A stretch of 64,000 nt of DNA. It comes from Gyrodactylus bullatarudis. Lineage: Eukaryota; Platyhelminthes; Monogenea; Gyrodactylidea; Gyrodactylidae. Position 1 is the first letter of the stretch; each line of letters opens with the position of its first letter. Shown in pieces: positions 1 to 10,886 of this stretch. The position numbers and the translations under genes were made by a program. The stretch covers positions 62,001-126,000 of the forward strand of contig SSNU01000138.1 of the NCBI GenBank assembly GCA_012064415.1, written 5' to 3'. Below the pieces are notes generated by a model that was not told where the DNA came from, ran no database searches, and saw only the letters and a list, made by a program, of their open reading frames with translations.

Positions 1-1251
1 AATGCCTGATATGAGGACTAGCCTGGAATAGTCATTCATCGCTTCCTTTAAGGCTAAATTCATCTCTTGGAGAACCTAGAAAATTTAGAAATTAACTCTG
101 TTTGAAAGATTGCAGATTGAGAATTTTCTGTTTTTTAGTATATGGAAAAATTACGTAAATTAATGAATAAAAAACTTACTTGAATTGTAAAAGAGTTCTT
201 AATTCTTGAACCTGGCGATTGAAGCCAGAGTTCTGTGAAGCCATCTGGATTCTTTCGAACAACTATAGATTTGTAATTAGGGCTTGTAGTAACTTGATTG
301 GTGCGAACTCTTCGCCGAGAGATCCCATCACCTTTTATGAGACTATCAGTATCACAGGGAGAAATTTCATCATTGCGCGGCTGTAAAAGGGACCCAGAAC
401 GTGAATTAGATATTTGCTTATTCTTCTGAGATAAATGGGGGAGCCTGTCAAGGGAGCCTTGGATATCTGATTCTGTAATAACGGATTGAGAAAGAAAGAA
501 AATATTCTGATTAATATTATTTCTGTTTATATTGTCAGATGGGATAATTTCAGGGACATCTATTTTGATAGATTCTTCACAGGCTGGTTTAATATCATGT
601 TCATCATCCTGATTAGAAGTATTTTTAATTTTACACTTTATATTATCCTTCGAATTGGATGAGATTTTTGCTATTGGAACTTTTTTAAGAGCCAAGTTAC
701 TCAAGCCATACCTGACACCTCGAGTGGTGACAGCAAAATTTTGGTCTTTAAGATATTTATACACAGAGGCCTTATTAATGTTCATATTTAATTTGCGCAT
801 TTGTGGAACAATTTTGGCAACAAGATCATTAATTTCATTTTTTGATAAATATTTTTTAATCTTATCCTTATTTTGTTCTGGTTCTAATACTTTTGAGGAT
901 GAGGGAAGCGATTTTTCTGAGTTCTGCAGGCGTTCAGGAGTTATTTTGGAAATCTTGGACGGTCTCTGGGGAATTCTTAAACTAGATGAATCCCGTTTAA
1001 GTTTAATAATCTTTTTATCATCCTTATTTATTCTGTCATATTCCTGAATTAATAAGCTGCATGATTGATATATATTCTCGACTGGCTCCCAGGTATCATC
1101 TTTTGCACTAAAACCCTTCCATCTGACAAGATATTCTGATGAATCATTTTTAGTTCGACGACCAACAATTTTATCCACCTTAATTAATATGCTAATCAGA
1201 AATTAAATGACTCACCACATAGAGCTTATCTAGGCTGTTAGAATGTTTCAT
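1..1251 (-). CDS. CDYL: Chromodomain Y-like protein (CDYL), 5' part, runs off the left edge
   Basis: CDY/CDYL proteins are nuclear chromatin co-repressors: an N-terminal chromodomain binds methylated histone H3 and a C-terminal enoyl-CoA-hydratase fold binds or acts on acyl-CoA. Three exons are seen: 1251-1216, 1178-180 and 75-1, joined in phase 0 by GT-AG introns of 37 and 104 nt. Exon 1 codes MKHSNSLDKLYV; the chromodomain follows at about residues 10-60 with VDKIVGRRTK, EYLVRWKGF and DDTWEPVENI (aromatic-cage residues Y, W, W present). A long Ser/Lys-rich linker follows. The hydratase domain begins with VVRKNPDGFTELWL and, in exon 3, SRLVLISGI, the order typical of CDYL and not of HP1. The rest of the crotonase domain lies outside the window. 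It is head-to-head with cofilin, 483 bp apart. Family identity is from recall of the CDYL pattern; splice sites are read directly. Confidence 0.86.
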
Positions 1252-1734
1252 AATTTGAAATATTGTCGCAATTAAAAATAAGTTTCAAATACGTCTAAAG
1301 TTGAATTTATAAAAATGGCAAAATTTTCTCATGAATAATCTTCACTTTTCCTAATGTTAATAATTATCAAAAATATAAAAAACGTTCTCAAAAATCATTG
1401 CTGTATCTCCAAATTATGTGCGGCTCATCACTCCGTGTATGTTTCACAATTTGGATAAGACATGATATTTAAAACTGAAATAGTATTATGCATTGTTCTT
1501 CATATCACATAATTAATGTCAATCAAAAGCGATTTTTGTCCGAGAAACACAGAGATACAATCACACATGCTTAATTATTGAGTGCGTGAGATTATCTCTA
1601 TTCATCGAAAGAATTATTTATCTTGATTCATTCAAAAAATTGAGTATTTCTTTTAGATTATTATTACTTTAAGTACTTGATCTCTTATCTTTTACTTTGA
1701 TTCTTGGAATATCGGAAAGAAGTTTTGATCGGAA
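1252..1734. promoter_or_regulatory. Shared 5' region between CDYL and cofilin
   Basis: The 483 bp between the two divergent start codons contain no coding signal. The stretch is AT-rich and no TATA box at a convincing distance was recognised. It must contain both promoters if both start codons are right (inference). Confidence 0.4.
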
Positions 1735-2181
1735 ATGGTTAGTTATTCTAATGCCTAATATTTTAAAATTTTCTAGTCAACTGGAGTAAAATGTGATGAT
1801 GAATGTCTAACAGCATTCAACAAACTAAAACTAGAGAAAAGAATGCGTTATGTTCTCTTCGCATTGAATGATACCAATGAAATAATCAAGGTAGCAAAAT
1901 GTGCCAGACGTGATGCAACCTATAATGAATTTCTTAATGATCTACAATCTTTCTCTCAGCGTGGAAAAGGCGTATACGCTGTTTATGATTATGAGTGGGG
2001 TAATAAGATGGAATTGGTCTTTGTTGTATGGTGTCCTGATTCAATTCCCATCAGATCGAAGATGATTCTTGCTGGATCAAAAGAGGCTCTTAAAAGAAAA
2101 TTGGTTGGAGTCAAGCGACAAATTGAAGCTAACGAAATCGACGAAATATCTGAAATTGAAATGCAAGAAAGAATTAGATAA
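1735..2181 (+). CDS. tsr: Cofilin / actin-depolymerising factor
   Basis: Cofilin binds and severs ADP-actin filaments in the cytoplasm and is controlled in animals by phosphorylation of Ser3. The start codon 1735-1737 stands alone as coding part of exon 1; a 39-nt GT-AG intron (1738-1776) follows directly, and exon 2 (1777-2181) begins STGVKCDDECL. This gives a 135-residue protein, a little shorter than the usual 148. Visible family signatures are RYVLFALND, GVYAVYDYEW, LVFVVWCPDSIPIRSKMI (actin-binding long helix with the WCPD motif), and SKEALKRKLVGV. The loop before the WCPD strand is shorter than in fly or human, which explains the length. An intron right after the ATG is a known feature of many ADF/cofilin genes and supports the start. 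The first Ser after Met is at position 2, with the Thr at 3, so the regulatory Ser is shifted by one. Confidence 0.95.
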
Positions 2182-2378
2182 AGTATTTCTGATGAAAATG
2201 AAAGCCATGGTTGAGATTACTTATCGTTCCTGAATATTGCTTTTCCTTGAAATATAATGAATTTTCAGGTTAAAATCACCTATATCCCTTTAATCTACGA
2301 TTGCATTAATAATAAATATCTATTTAATAATAGTTTTTTTCTTGTCTATTAAAAATAATTTAACTATGGAACTGAAAT

Positions 2379-2742
2379 TCAGTTTTTATTGTGCAATTCA
2401 TCAGCCAACTCAAGTAATTTATTCAACTGCTGCTCCGAGAAATTGTCAAGCTGCTCGTCATTCATAGCTACTCCGAAATTCTCAACTTTATTCTTATTAT
2501 GCATATTCTCCTTAATTTGAACTGCTAAATTAAAGGCGTATTTCTAATGATTAATACAGTAAAAATAATTCAAATACCTTCCATTCATCTAAAAATACTT
2601 GAGCTTGTTGCGGATTTGCCTTGGCATTTTTTCTGAACTCTTCTCTCACATATGCATTGCCTATTTCTTTTAGTTGTGGAGGTAAAGCTCTATGAAGCTG
2701 TAAAATTGATTTGTACAAGGATAAAATTTTCAATTTGTTCAT
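2379..2742 (-). CDS. SDHAF3: Succinate dehydrogenase assembly factor 3 (LYR-motif protein, ACN9)
   Basis: SDHAF3 is a mitochondrial matrix LYR protein that helps insert the iron-sulphur subunit into respiratory complex II. Two exons, 2742-2578 and 2543-2379, are joined in phase 0 by a 34-nt GT-AG intron (2577-2544) and code 109 residues. The N-terminus has the LYR-like tripeptide in LSLYKSILQLHRALPP, followed by AYVREEFRKN and the FLDEWKKYA block that spans the splice junction; exon 2 ends with DEQLDNFSEQQLNKL. These blocks occur in the same order in human SDHAF3. A nearer AG (2528 region) would give the wrong phase, so the chosen acceptor at 2545-2544 is the only one that keeps the family sequence. 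Its ATG is 86 bp from that of RPN2 on the other strand. Confidence 0.9.
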
Positions 2743-2828
2743 TCAGTAAAATAATTAGCTCAATGGAAGAATTTGTTTTATTGATTCTACATATACCAGC
2801 GCACAGTGTAAATTTCTACACTTTAGTG
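2743..2828. promoter_or_regulatory. 86-bp bidirectional promoter SDHAF3 / RPN2
   Basis: Only 86 bp separate the two start codons, so transcription start sites and 5' UTRs of both genes must overlap or abut here. No TATA box was recognised. An in-frame extension of RPN2 upstream of 2829 is open but would overlap the SDHAF3 coding strand and would bury the signal peptide, so the inner ATG was preferred. Confidence 0.5.
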
Positions 2829-5158
2829 ATGCATCCAAATCTATCCTTGGTGTTTTTGGCATCTATTTTTATCCTTTCACCTGTATTCGGATTACAGCTA
2901 ATTGGTTCCTTCACACAGTCTGATCTCTCATCTATAATCAATAAGCTTTATCCATATGTTACCTCCAATAAGATTGATAAGCAGTACCATTCTGTGCTCG
3001 GAATTTCATCTCAAAGGAAACTCGAGAAAATAGAATGTGATAAAGTTTCAAAGCCATCTTCTATAGAAGAAACTTTTTATCACATGTCATTACTTAAGCT
3101 CGTTGAATGTCCTCTTCCATCTTTTGAATACACTTTGGAATCTGTTACAACCCCCAAGGATCTTTTCTTTTACATGATAGTTTCAAAGAAGTTTGGAAAA
3201 AAATTTGATGAAAAACAAGCAAGCCAACTCATAAAAGCATATTCTGAGGGTAGTAATAATGGATCCTGGCTAACGTACGTATTTGCCTGCATTAATGAAT
3301 TATTCAAAACGAAAAACGAATTAACCGCTCACAAAACAATTTTTGATCAGTTAAAATCAAAATTAGTCAGTTATGACCAATTTGCGTTTCTCGAAAGTGG
3401 CACTTACAACACAGCTCTAGCCTTTGAGTACTTAGAATCATTTTGCACTTCTACGTCTGTTTGCATCGATGAAGACTTGAAAGTAAAAATTATCAATCAA
3501 TTGTACAAACAGAGGAATTCATTGGAAGATGTCAAAAGTGTCATCAAATCTATCCAAATCTTGAAGAAATTTGCTAACGCTAATCCTAAATATCTCACAG
3601 CTCATTCTCAGATTAGCATCGGTGATACTTTCAGCAAGCCTATTCTAATAAACAAGAATGAAAAAAGTTTCAAGATCTACATCTCTCCCCTCTGGATGGG
3701 AAATAATGTTCCCAAATCTTTAAACTTTAAAAATTTTGTCTTGAGAAAGCGATTCTCTAAGGATGAAACAGCAATGACTGTAAAATCAGTTGATTGTAAA
3801 CCAGAAGATGGAAAGTTAGCTTGTGTGGTTCATTTGAATTCTGAATTACCACAACCTGGGTCATACATGGCAATTTTACCTACTGATTTACAGATTGAAA
3901 AATTCTATCTTTATTCCAAAGGAAGCAATCTACATATTCCATTTGTTATAAATGGTGAATTGTCATTTTCTACAGCAATCATTAGAGAATTTGAACATTC
4001 CAACATGATAAATGAAATGAACGTTGTTTTTCCCACTGAAAACATGATGCCTGTCACCCTGAAGGAAACTTCAAAAATCACCATCACTCTTACAATGAAA
4101 GAAAATTCTCTTAAACCCACACAAGTTTTTGCTTTATTGACAGCAATTGATAGTGATATCGAAATTATAACCACAATTATTACTTCTCACATGGATAAGA
4201 ATGAATTCATGTGCACTATCGTAAGTTTACCGATTTAAAATATTCAATAAAAACGTTAATTCAATTCTTATCTCAGTCACGGAATATCATCAACCAAGAA
4301 CTCGGAGATTATGAAGGTAAAATTGATTTGAAATTCATCGCTGGTGGACCTGGAATCGCTAAAGGAATGAAATGGAATTTTGTAATTTATTTATTTAATT
4401 ATCTCTTAATATTATAATTTGTTTTTATAAATCGTAAGTATAAGTACTATTGCCCACGTATCAAATTAAATTAATTTATTAAAGTTATGAATAATTTTTC
4501 TTTTATGCCAAGTTGGCATTGCCAACCCATTATTTATTTATCAAATGGGATCTTTAGAATTTACACAAAATTCAATGAAAAAGAGTAGTTTACTATAAAA
4601 TTTTACTTCGAATTAGAGAATATGTTAAAGCAATCAAGATAATCTTGAAACATATATAAAATGTTCTTGACTGTCATCTTTTATTTCCAGGGCAGTATTA
4701 AAGTTCAGAGAGCGTACAATGTTGGTAAACCTTATTGGAATGAGACCTGGGAAGATGTTTCCAAGACAATGACAAAATCCAGTGCCGGATCAAAGACATC
4801 TATCATCAATCTTAAAAAGAAAGATTTCACTAAACCAGAATTATTCCATACCTTTAGGAAACCAGAGAAACGTGCTCATTCATTTATTTCTAATGTATTC
4901 TCCTGCATTTGTGCTGGCACCATTGTGATTCTATTGCTAGGATGGAAATCTATCGGCTTTAACTTTTCTAATTTTCCCTGTTCAATATTTACTTTGACAT
5001 TCCATGGTGGAATGCTTGGCATATTCTATTTGTACTATCAATATTGGATATCATTCACTATTTTTACTACTATGAAGTATTTTGCAGTTCTCTCAATAAT
5101 CACTTATTACTCTGGATTCAAGACTTTACGAATGTTAGCCGATAAGAGATCTGGTTAA
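2829..5158 (+). CDS. RPN2: Ribophorin II, subunit of oligosaccharyltransferase
   Basis: RPN2 (Swp1 in yeast) is a type I ER membrane subunit of the oligosaccharyltransferase complex that N-glycosylates nascent proteins. Exons 2829-4220, 4277-4381 and 4691-5158 are joined in phase 0 (introns 56 and 309 nt) and code 654 residues, close to the human 631. The chosen ATG opens a signal peptide (LSLVFLASIFILSPVFG). The middle is a long lumenal region. Exon 2 carries the beta-strand pattern GKIDLKFIAGGPGIAKGMKW, and exon 3 the family block FHTFRKPEKRAHSFISNVFS followed by three hydrophobic segments (about 4895-5135) and a short basic tail ending ADKRSG. Intron 2 is AT-rich with stops in all relevant frames. 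The neighbour SDHAF3 starts 86 bp away on the other strand. Confidence 0.95.
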
Positions 5159-5459
5159 TTTTGTATCTATTAATACATTTGTTATTCATTAAAAGTACAA
5201 TATTATTTATTTGCGAAAATTCTTTTAAATCTAAATCCGTAATATTGAGGTCAGTGAAAAGATTTATCGCTTTGTCGCCGAAATTTATTCTCATGAAAAA
5301 AAACTGTGCAATTGGAAAATTATCAATGGATAATATCCATATATTCTCTATCCACAATTCTACATACTTCATTTGTGAGCTTTAAACATTTTTTTCAATT
5401 TTGAAATTGCTCCAAATAGACACATTATTATTCGATAAGTGGACAATAGCCAGGCTTGG
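5159..5459. other. Downstream flank of RPN2, no gene seen
   Basis: AT-rich sequence with short open frames on both strands that resemble no family I know. It holds the RPN2 3' UTR, with no clear AATAAA close to the stop codon. Confidence 0.4.
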
Positions 5460-6213
5460 TTGACCAACGGTATTCTGAAGAAAATTGGAATTCCAATAAT
5501 GATGTTTCATCAGCTAAAAAAGTAAGAAATTAGTTTCAAGAGTGAATACAACAAAGCCGTTATTGACCCAGAGGGATATCCAACTCCAATAAATAAAAGA
5601 CCTGTTGGCTAAAGTGAATCAATACAGGTTTGAAATATCAATGGTCCTGTGCATTATTCAAGATCAACAGCCGGATTCTAGCCAAATCAAAAAATTTTCA
5701 GAGCGTAGCTGAACCCAAAAGCAAGGCAGAACTTCATAGTCTTCTTGAAGCGATTATGCATATTTTGTGAAAACTAATTTAAGGAAGAAGGGGATACATT
5801 TTTCGTGGTATATGACACTTTATTTTTGTCGGAATGGTTCACTCCACCAGTTCTGTCCACGACTGTATCTTCAGCTTGCTAAAAAAAGATTCGAAATGGG
5901 AATAAGACACAGGTAAGAGATACGGCTCACGGCACAAAAGAGGCCCACGAATACATCTAGAAGTAACGCTGTCACTGTACTATCGTATGAAAAAGAAAGC
6001 AAGGGGTTGAATTTGGCAGTCGGCTTCTAAAGGAGGCTAAGAAGAAGTACTCTAAAATTGAAGGTTAGGTACTTGCTGTGGTGTTTGTAAGATCTACAGA
6101 TTTCTCATTGGAAAAAGATCACTCTACAAGCAGACAATGGAAGGTTCAAAAATTCAGTGAACATAGGAAAAGATATAGCAGAGGTTTCTGGCATATATGA
6201 ACCCATTGGGTAA
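5460..6213 (+). pseudogene. Decayed Ty3/gypsy-type reverse transcriptase / RNase H fragment
   Basis: Reading the plus strand in several frames gives short matches to the end of a retroelement polyprotein, broken by stops and frame changes. Around 5700-5760 a segment reads QSVAEPKSKAELHSLL, like the thumb sequence after the reverse transcriptase active site. Around 6035-6090 KKYSKIEG and VLAVVF resemble the RNase H motif where a Tyr-rich segment precedes the glutamate-containing strand, and one frame over KIYRFLIGKRSLY resembles the next strand. No intact catalytic motif, LTR or primer site is visible. It is old, transcriptionally dead debris; exact family (Ty3 or BEL) is uncertain. Confidence 0.5.
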
Positions 6214-6290
6214 CATTTCATCGATGTTAAGAAGCCATGAGTCTCTTTGTCATTCAGAAAAATTACTGCAAAACAAGAGAGAGCAAATGT
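6214..6290. repeat. Dispersed repeat, copy 1 (77 bp)
   Basis: From the CATTTCATCGATGTTAAGAA start through GAGCAAATGT this stretch is almost identical to 28902-28979, with a degenerate third copy at 21402-21475. It lies at the 3' edge of the decayed retroelement fragment. Confidence 0.7.
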
Positions 6291-6725
6291 CTAATCTAAG
6301 ATTAGCTAAGATCTAGATTAGCTAAAAAAATCTAAGAAATTAAGTCTTGGCGATCCTGCATGAGGGACATCCATTTATATGAACTCCAACCTCAGTACCT
6401 CAGCCGATAAAAGGTGCACCCTAATGCCGGAGGCAAACATTAGCTGATTTAGATTGACGTATTTATAAAATTTCTGTTCAGTAGCTACTGAAAATGCCAG
6501 TAGAAGGCTTCTTAGAAGGATATTCAATGAACGTTTTTCATGCACACTGATGAATCTCGACTGATGAATTACTAGGGATGAAAGAGAGAAGAATTTTAAA
6601 TTAAAAATAGACGAGGAATTTAAGAGGTTTGGCTGAACAAAAAGTAATTTTATTCAAAAAATAATAATTTCTCGACATGGTGACTAGTATCGGCCGATAA
6701 TTTATAATAATCTTATAAAGTTGAT
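6291..6725. other. Spacer before the Gly-rich gene
   Basis: No coding signal; the right part (about 6600-6725) would be the 3' UTR of the minus-strand Gly-rich gene. The short tandem echo ATCTAAGATTAGCTAAGATC near 6293-6320 was noticed. Confidence 0.35.
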
Positions 6726-7011
6726 TTACCAGCCCATGAAGCGGCCATAACCGCATCCACAACCGCAACCCATTCCGCATCCATAGCCACAGCCCATGCC
6801 GCATCCATAACCGCAGCCCATGCCATAACCACAGCCCATGCCACAGCCGCATCCATAACCCATGCCACATCCATAACCGCAGCCCATGCCATAGCCCATT
6901 CCGCAACCACAGCCACATCCCCATGGACTGAAGTAAGATCTAAAAAAGGTTTTTAATTCTTATTAATACCAAATTTCATGTCTGTTAAACTTACCCGCAA
7001 CCGCCGCACAT
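6726..7011 (-). CDS. Small Gly/Cys/Tyr-rich protein
   Basis: A two-exon gene of 76 residues: exon 1 7011-6995 (MCGGC plus part of a Gly codon), intron 6994-6940 (55 nt, GT-AG), exon 2 6939-6726. After SYFSPWGC the protein is a run of alternating Gly with Cys, Tyr or Met (units such as GCGYGCGM and GMGY) and ends GYGRFMGW. No signal peptide is visible. The composition resembles keratin-associated and other cysteine/glycine-tyrosine-rich structural proteins, but there is no conserved domain and the function is unknown. The long Met/Trp/Leu-rich readings of the same DNA in other frames are shadows of the repeat. A TATA box and initiator lie at the right distance upstream, implying strong regulated transcription. 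The start is chosen as the first ATG after the initiator. Confidence 0.72.
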
Positions 7012-7040
7012 ATTTTTTTTCCAAATGAGGTCCTTTTGTT

Positions 7041-7074
7041 AACTGACGATGGAGTGTATCAGGACCTTTTTATA
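7041..7074 (-). promoter_or_regulatory. TATA box and initiator of the Gly-rich gene
   Basis: On the minus strand TATAAAAAGG (7074-7065) is followed, 30 nt after its first T, by the arthropod-type initiator TCAGTT (7046-7041). This is the textbook spacing and predicts transcription from about 7044, leaving a 32-nt 5' leader before the ATG at 7011. Confidence 0.75.
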
Positions 7075-7859
7075 CAAAATACATTTTCGTCGCTATTTAC
7101 ATATGAAATGATTGACACGAATTTATTGCACTCAAACGTTTAGCATTTTTCGAATAATTTTTATCAAAGTGCAAATAATTGTAATAATTACCTTTTACAT
7201 ATTGCGCTTCAATGTTGGTCGAGATCTTGAATGGTCTGAGATCCTCGTTTCTGCGATGAAGTTCTTCTAAATCTAATCAATATGATGTTAGGAGTTTATG
7301 AGTTTTCCACTACAGTGGGTGAAACTACCACTAGAATGATATTCATTTTTGCGATCTTTTTAATTAAGCGTTAACCAATAAGATTTTACTATGATTCTAT
7401 ATTATTTCTCAATAAAAATGAATAATTTTTGGCTCTGTTCATTCATTGAATTCTCATCAAATTTAGCTCATTTTTTTATACATTTTTTGAGATTTCTCCA
7501 CAACTATTCATCCTGTGAAGATGCAAAATGTCTCAATAGAAAGAGGATTAAAAACTATACAATAAATCAAATAACCTTTTGGACAAGTCTTATGTATATA
7601 AAGATCATTTAGCCTACTTTTATCATATGGGAAATAATTTTTGTATACAGTAATACAATTTTAACTCTTAAAGTCCCACAGTGATAGTTCTATCACATGT
7701 CATTTTAGCAACTGATTATTATTCATTTAAGCCTCAGAAAATACTTCGTTTACTACACAATGTGTAGTACACATTCGATAGGAAATTTATTAATCTCCTG
7801 GAATACGCAAAGATCTTAGCTCTATCATTTGTCAAGCTCGCGCTATCTTAATTTAAAGA
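7075..7859. other. Gene-free stretch
   Basis: AT-rich, with no open frame that resembles a known protein and no repeat that I could pair elsewhere in the window. Confidence 0.4.
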
Positions 7860-8130
7860 GAGTTGATTTTTTTCAAAAAATTAATTTTTGTTTAAAACTT
7901 TTTTTTGTTAACCTACTTCCCAGGGTCAAAGATAAAATTTAATATAACTTTTATCGAGGAATCATACCTCTAGAATTCAAATATGCAATTGCCTGAACTC
8001 TATCTACTAAAGCTACAAAGATAACCTGTTTTTGGATCAAATGACTGTAGATCGTAATCAACGTATTCCCAAACCATAGGATAGACAGAAGATTGAATGC
8101 GAGTCATGAAAAAAAATTTAAGGGTTAGGG
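7860..8130. repeat. Dispersed repeat family B, copy 1
   Basis: Shares a colinear, diverged segment with 17976-18180, including CAAACCATAGGATAGACA and GATTGAATGCGAGTCATGAA followed by AAGGGTTA in both copies. This looks like a copy of a non-autonomous element; ends were not defined. Confidence 0.65.
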
Positions 8131-9618
8131 TAGTTAAGAGTTGGCGTTAAATTCCCAATTTTTCAAACTTTGAGCTGGAAATGTTAATCGATTCAAAATC
8201 CCTCAAAAATGGGAGATCAGTCAAATTTTAATTTATTTTTTTTAGGTTCCACTTTATAAGAAAAACCATAAAAGTTCTAAAAGACAATTCCTAAAAGATC
8301 TATGTGGAAGTATTATAACCTCAATCCCTGGAAAAAAGAGAAATTTGAGCGATACAAATGAGAGGCCAAAGAAAATTAGAACGTCCAAATAAAGTCAACG
8401 ATGCACTTTATGTCAATGGAAATTAGATCGTAAAGGCTACAGAGAATACTCAAAATGTCCGATATTTCCCTGTAAAGAAAATTATTCTATTATTTGTAAC
8501 AAATGCTTGGAATCCCTCGAAAAAATTATGTTCAGATCAATTTTTTAGTTCTTTATTTTTTATGGGTTAAAAATAACCCATGTTACCATATTTGCGAGTT
8601 TTTCGATTTCCGGTGTTTGGGGGTCTTTACACCCCCATTTGTATTAAAACTCCCATAAGCAAAAATGAAATTTTCATTCGAGGGTTAAAATACCATTTTC
8701 ACTTAGTAGTCAGACGTGTTTTACAAATTTTTGAAGAAAAAATATCACTCGGAGTTATGGTTTTGCCCCTTTTTCATCACATCACTCACGAGTAGTTCCA
8801 ATCCCCCTAAGGTGTGGTAGTGAGGTCACGAGTTATAAGAAATTGTTCGTATGTATAATGTTCGATCTTCTTATGCAAAAAATCAAAAAAAACATTTCAT
8901 AATCCATATGGCTACATTGGTACTGTAGGGTGGTAAATTTTGACTTTGCAAAAAATTAAGTAAGAAGAATGATTCTTTTTTCTTCCATAATTATTTTTAT
9001 ACATTGGTATTCAAATATTCTATCAATTAAAATTTTCGAATTTAATTAATATACATTATATGAGTATTTATTTTATATCACTGTGGCATGATTTGAGAAG
9101 CAATTTCGATTCTCCAAAAAAAAAACATTGCAGGCATATTAGAGAGTAGATTTTTACCAACGGTCAATGAAAGATGCCTTAAATTTAGCTTTTTATTTTT
9201 ACAAATTTTTCTACTGAGTTGAAAACAGTATCAAGGAACGATAGATTAATTTGGTATCCTCCATGGCTTCAGATAAATTTTAAACAAAAAAATCATGCAT
9301 CATTCCGTCAGAACTGTGATAAATATTATTTTTATTCCCCATTTCATAAGCTTATTTGGTGAGTACTGTTTAAACCCTATCTTGCCTTCAAAGGGTGTTA
9401 TTTTTTCATCTATTGCTTGATCAGATTTAGCGAAAGTTGCAAGATCAAGGAACGGTCGGATTTTGATCAGGCAATCATCGTTGGGGTCAGTCTATTTTTA
9501 ATAAGCTCTTTATTATCATTGAAATGCAGGATGATGCAGGAATTTTTTTGTTGAATTCAAAATTTTCCGTTATAATCTAAATTAAATGATATTTTTCAAA
9601 ATTTTGTTGAGATAAATA
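8131..9618. other. Gene-free stretch with a short repeat cluster
   Basis: No gene recognised. Around 8555-8650 a block with GGGTTA/TAACCC inverted pieces and a GGGGGTCT..CCCCCAT hairpin resembles 17310-17370, so it belongs to the same repeat families that fill the LIM-homeobox intron. Confidence 0.4.
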
Positions 9619-9962
9619 CAGTTGTACCTCTATAAAAAATGTAACAAACCTATCCCTCTCCTCTCTGCCCCTTTTAAGTTGAGTAAAATTATGTATAGCT
9701 ACTATAGAGTAGGTTTATGAGTGTCAAATTTTCCAAAAAAATAAAATTCGGTCAAGTTTGATTCATTCAATAGAGAATTTTCTGCTGATTCTTTCTATCT
9801 AATAAAAATACCAGATTCGTTCATTTCTTGTCTCATAAAACACTCTCAAACATTGGAGCAGTTTTGATTTTGGATTAAAAAATGATTTTTCTCTTTTTCG
9901 TCTTTTCCCACTTTTGACCTATACCCCTCCCCTTATTAACACTCACAATTGGGGAACAACTG
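9619..9962. mobile_element. Tc1/mariner-type MITE (344 bp)
   Basis: Begins CAGTTGTACCTC and ends GGGGAACAACTG, inverted ends that match over about 12 positions, and is flanked on both sides by TA, the target duplication of Tc1/mariner elements. The interior has no coding capacity. The end sequence is related to that of the element at 12206-13824. Confidence 0.6.
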
Positions 9963-9964
9963 TA

Positions 9965-10886
9965 ATTATAGCTTACATCACTCTTTTCCCTATAATCACA
10001 CTGAGATATTCAACGATTAACTGGAAATATTAATGAGTAATCAATCCTTCTTATACAACTACACAGTCTTTTTTTCACCTCCAAAACAAACAAATAACAA
10101 GCCTGGTTAAACTACTCTTTTAAACATTCAACTTTTCCCCACCCTTTCAGAAATCTTATTCTAAAAACCTTTACACTTTGTCCATATACACCATTATTGT
10201 AAAATTAGTAAAAGAATTTAAAAATTGGTGTTGCTCTAAATGTGAATAACGAGCATTGAGTAAGTATGATGATGATTTCGAAAACTAAATTAAAAAGGGC
10301 AGAGGGAAGAGGGTAATTTTTGGTTCATAAGTCACAGGTCTAACTGTACTGAAACTGTATTTCACCCAAAGAATTTATTTTAATCTCGAATAGTTACTAA
10401 TAAGTAGAATTTTTTTTTAATTTTTAAGTATTTTAGATGCTTATTTTATTTGTTATAGGTTTTTTTGGTGAAGAGGGATAAATTAGATACACGCTGAGTC
10501 TTATTTCTAAGGGAAGATGTGTGACTTCTCCGCATCCAATTAGAGATACTAAAAGACTTAAGCACTCAACCATCGTCACCAAAAAAAACTATAATAGATG
10601 GGAAAATATTTACATTCTTTTAAATTTGACGACTTCTTGTGAACGGGTTTTTCCATGATGATTCCAAATATTTACTAGTAGTATTGATTCTAATGTAGTC
10701 TCATGATAAAATGGGTTATAAAGGGTTTTATTTCAAAAGCTAACAATATGTAGTGAATTATCATTAAATTCCCACAAAAAGCGTACTAAAGATCTAGTAC
10801 AAATATCAGATTGAAATTTATATATGAAGTGAATAATTTCAAGTGATAACTCTGATTTATTAAATTAATTGAAATATTTATACAAA
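9965..10886. other. Gene-free stretch
   Basis: Nothing recognised apart from AT-rich sequence; the right end is the 3' UTR of the minus-strand gene at 10887-11423. Confidence 0.35.

Noticed and set aside
655..1047. 130-codon open frame on the plus strand
   Set aside because: Antisense shadow of the CDYL exon; no family similarity.
2652..2828. N-terminal extension of RPN2
   Set aside because: Overlaps the SDHAF3 coding exon, shows no similarity and would bury the signal peptide.
6601..6924. Met/Trp/Leu-rich and Ala/Val/Trp-rich proteins in the Gly-rich region
   Set aside because: They are out-of-frame readings of the same repeat; only the Gly/Cys frame has a start, splice sites and promoter that agree.
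7391..7612. 73-codon plus-strand frame
   Set aside because: AT-driven composition, no motif, no splice or promoter context.
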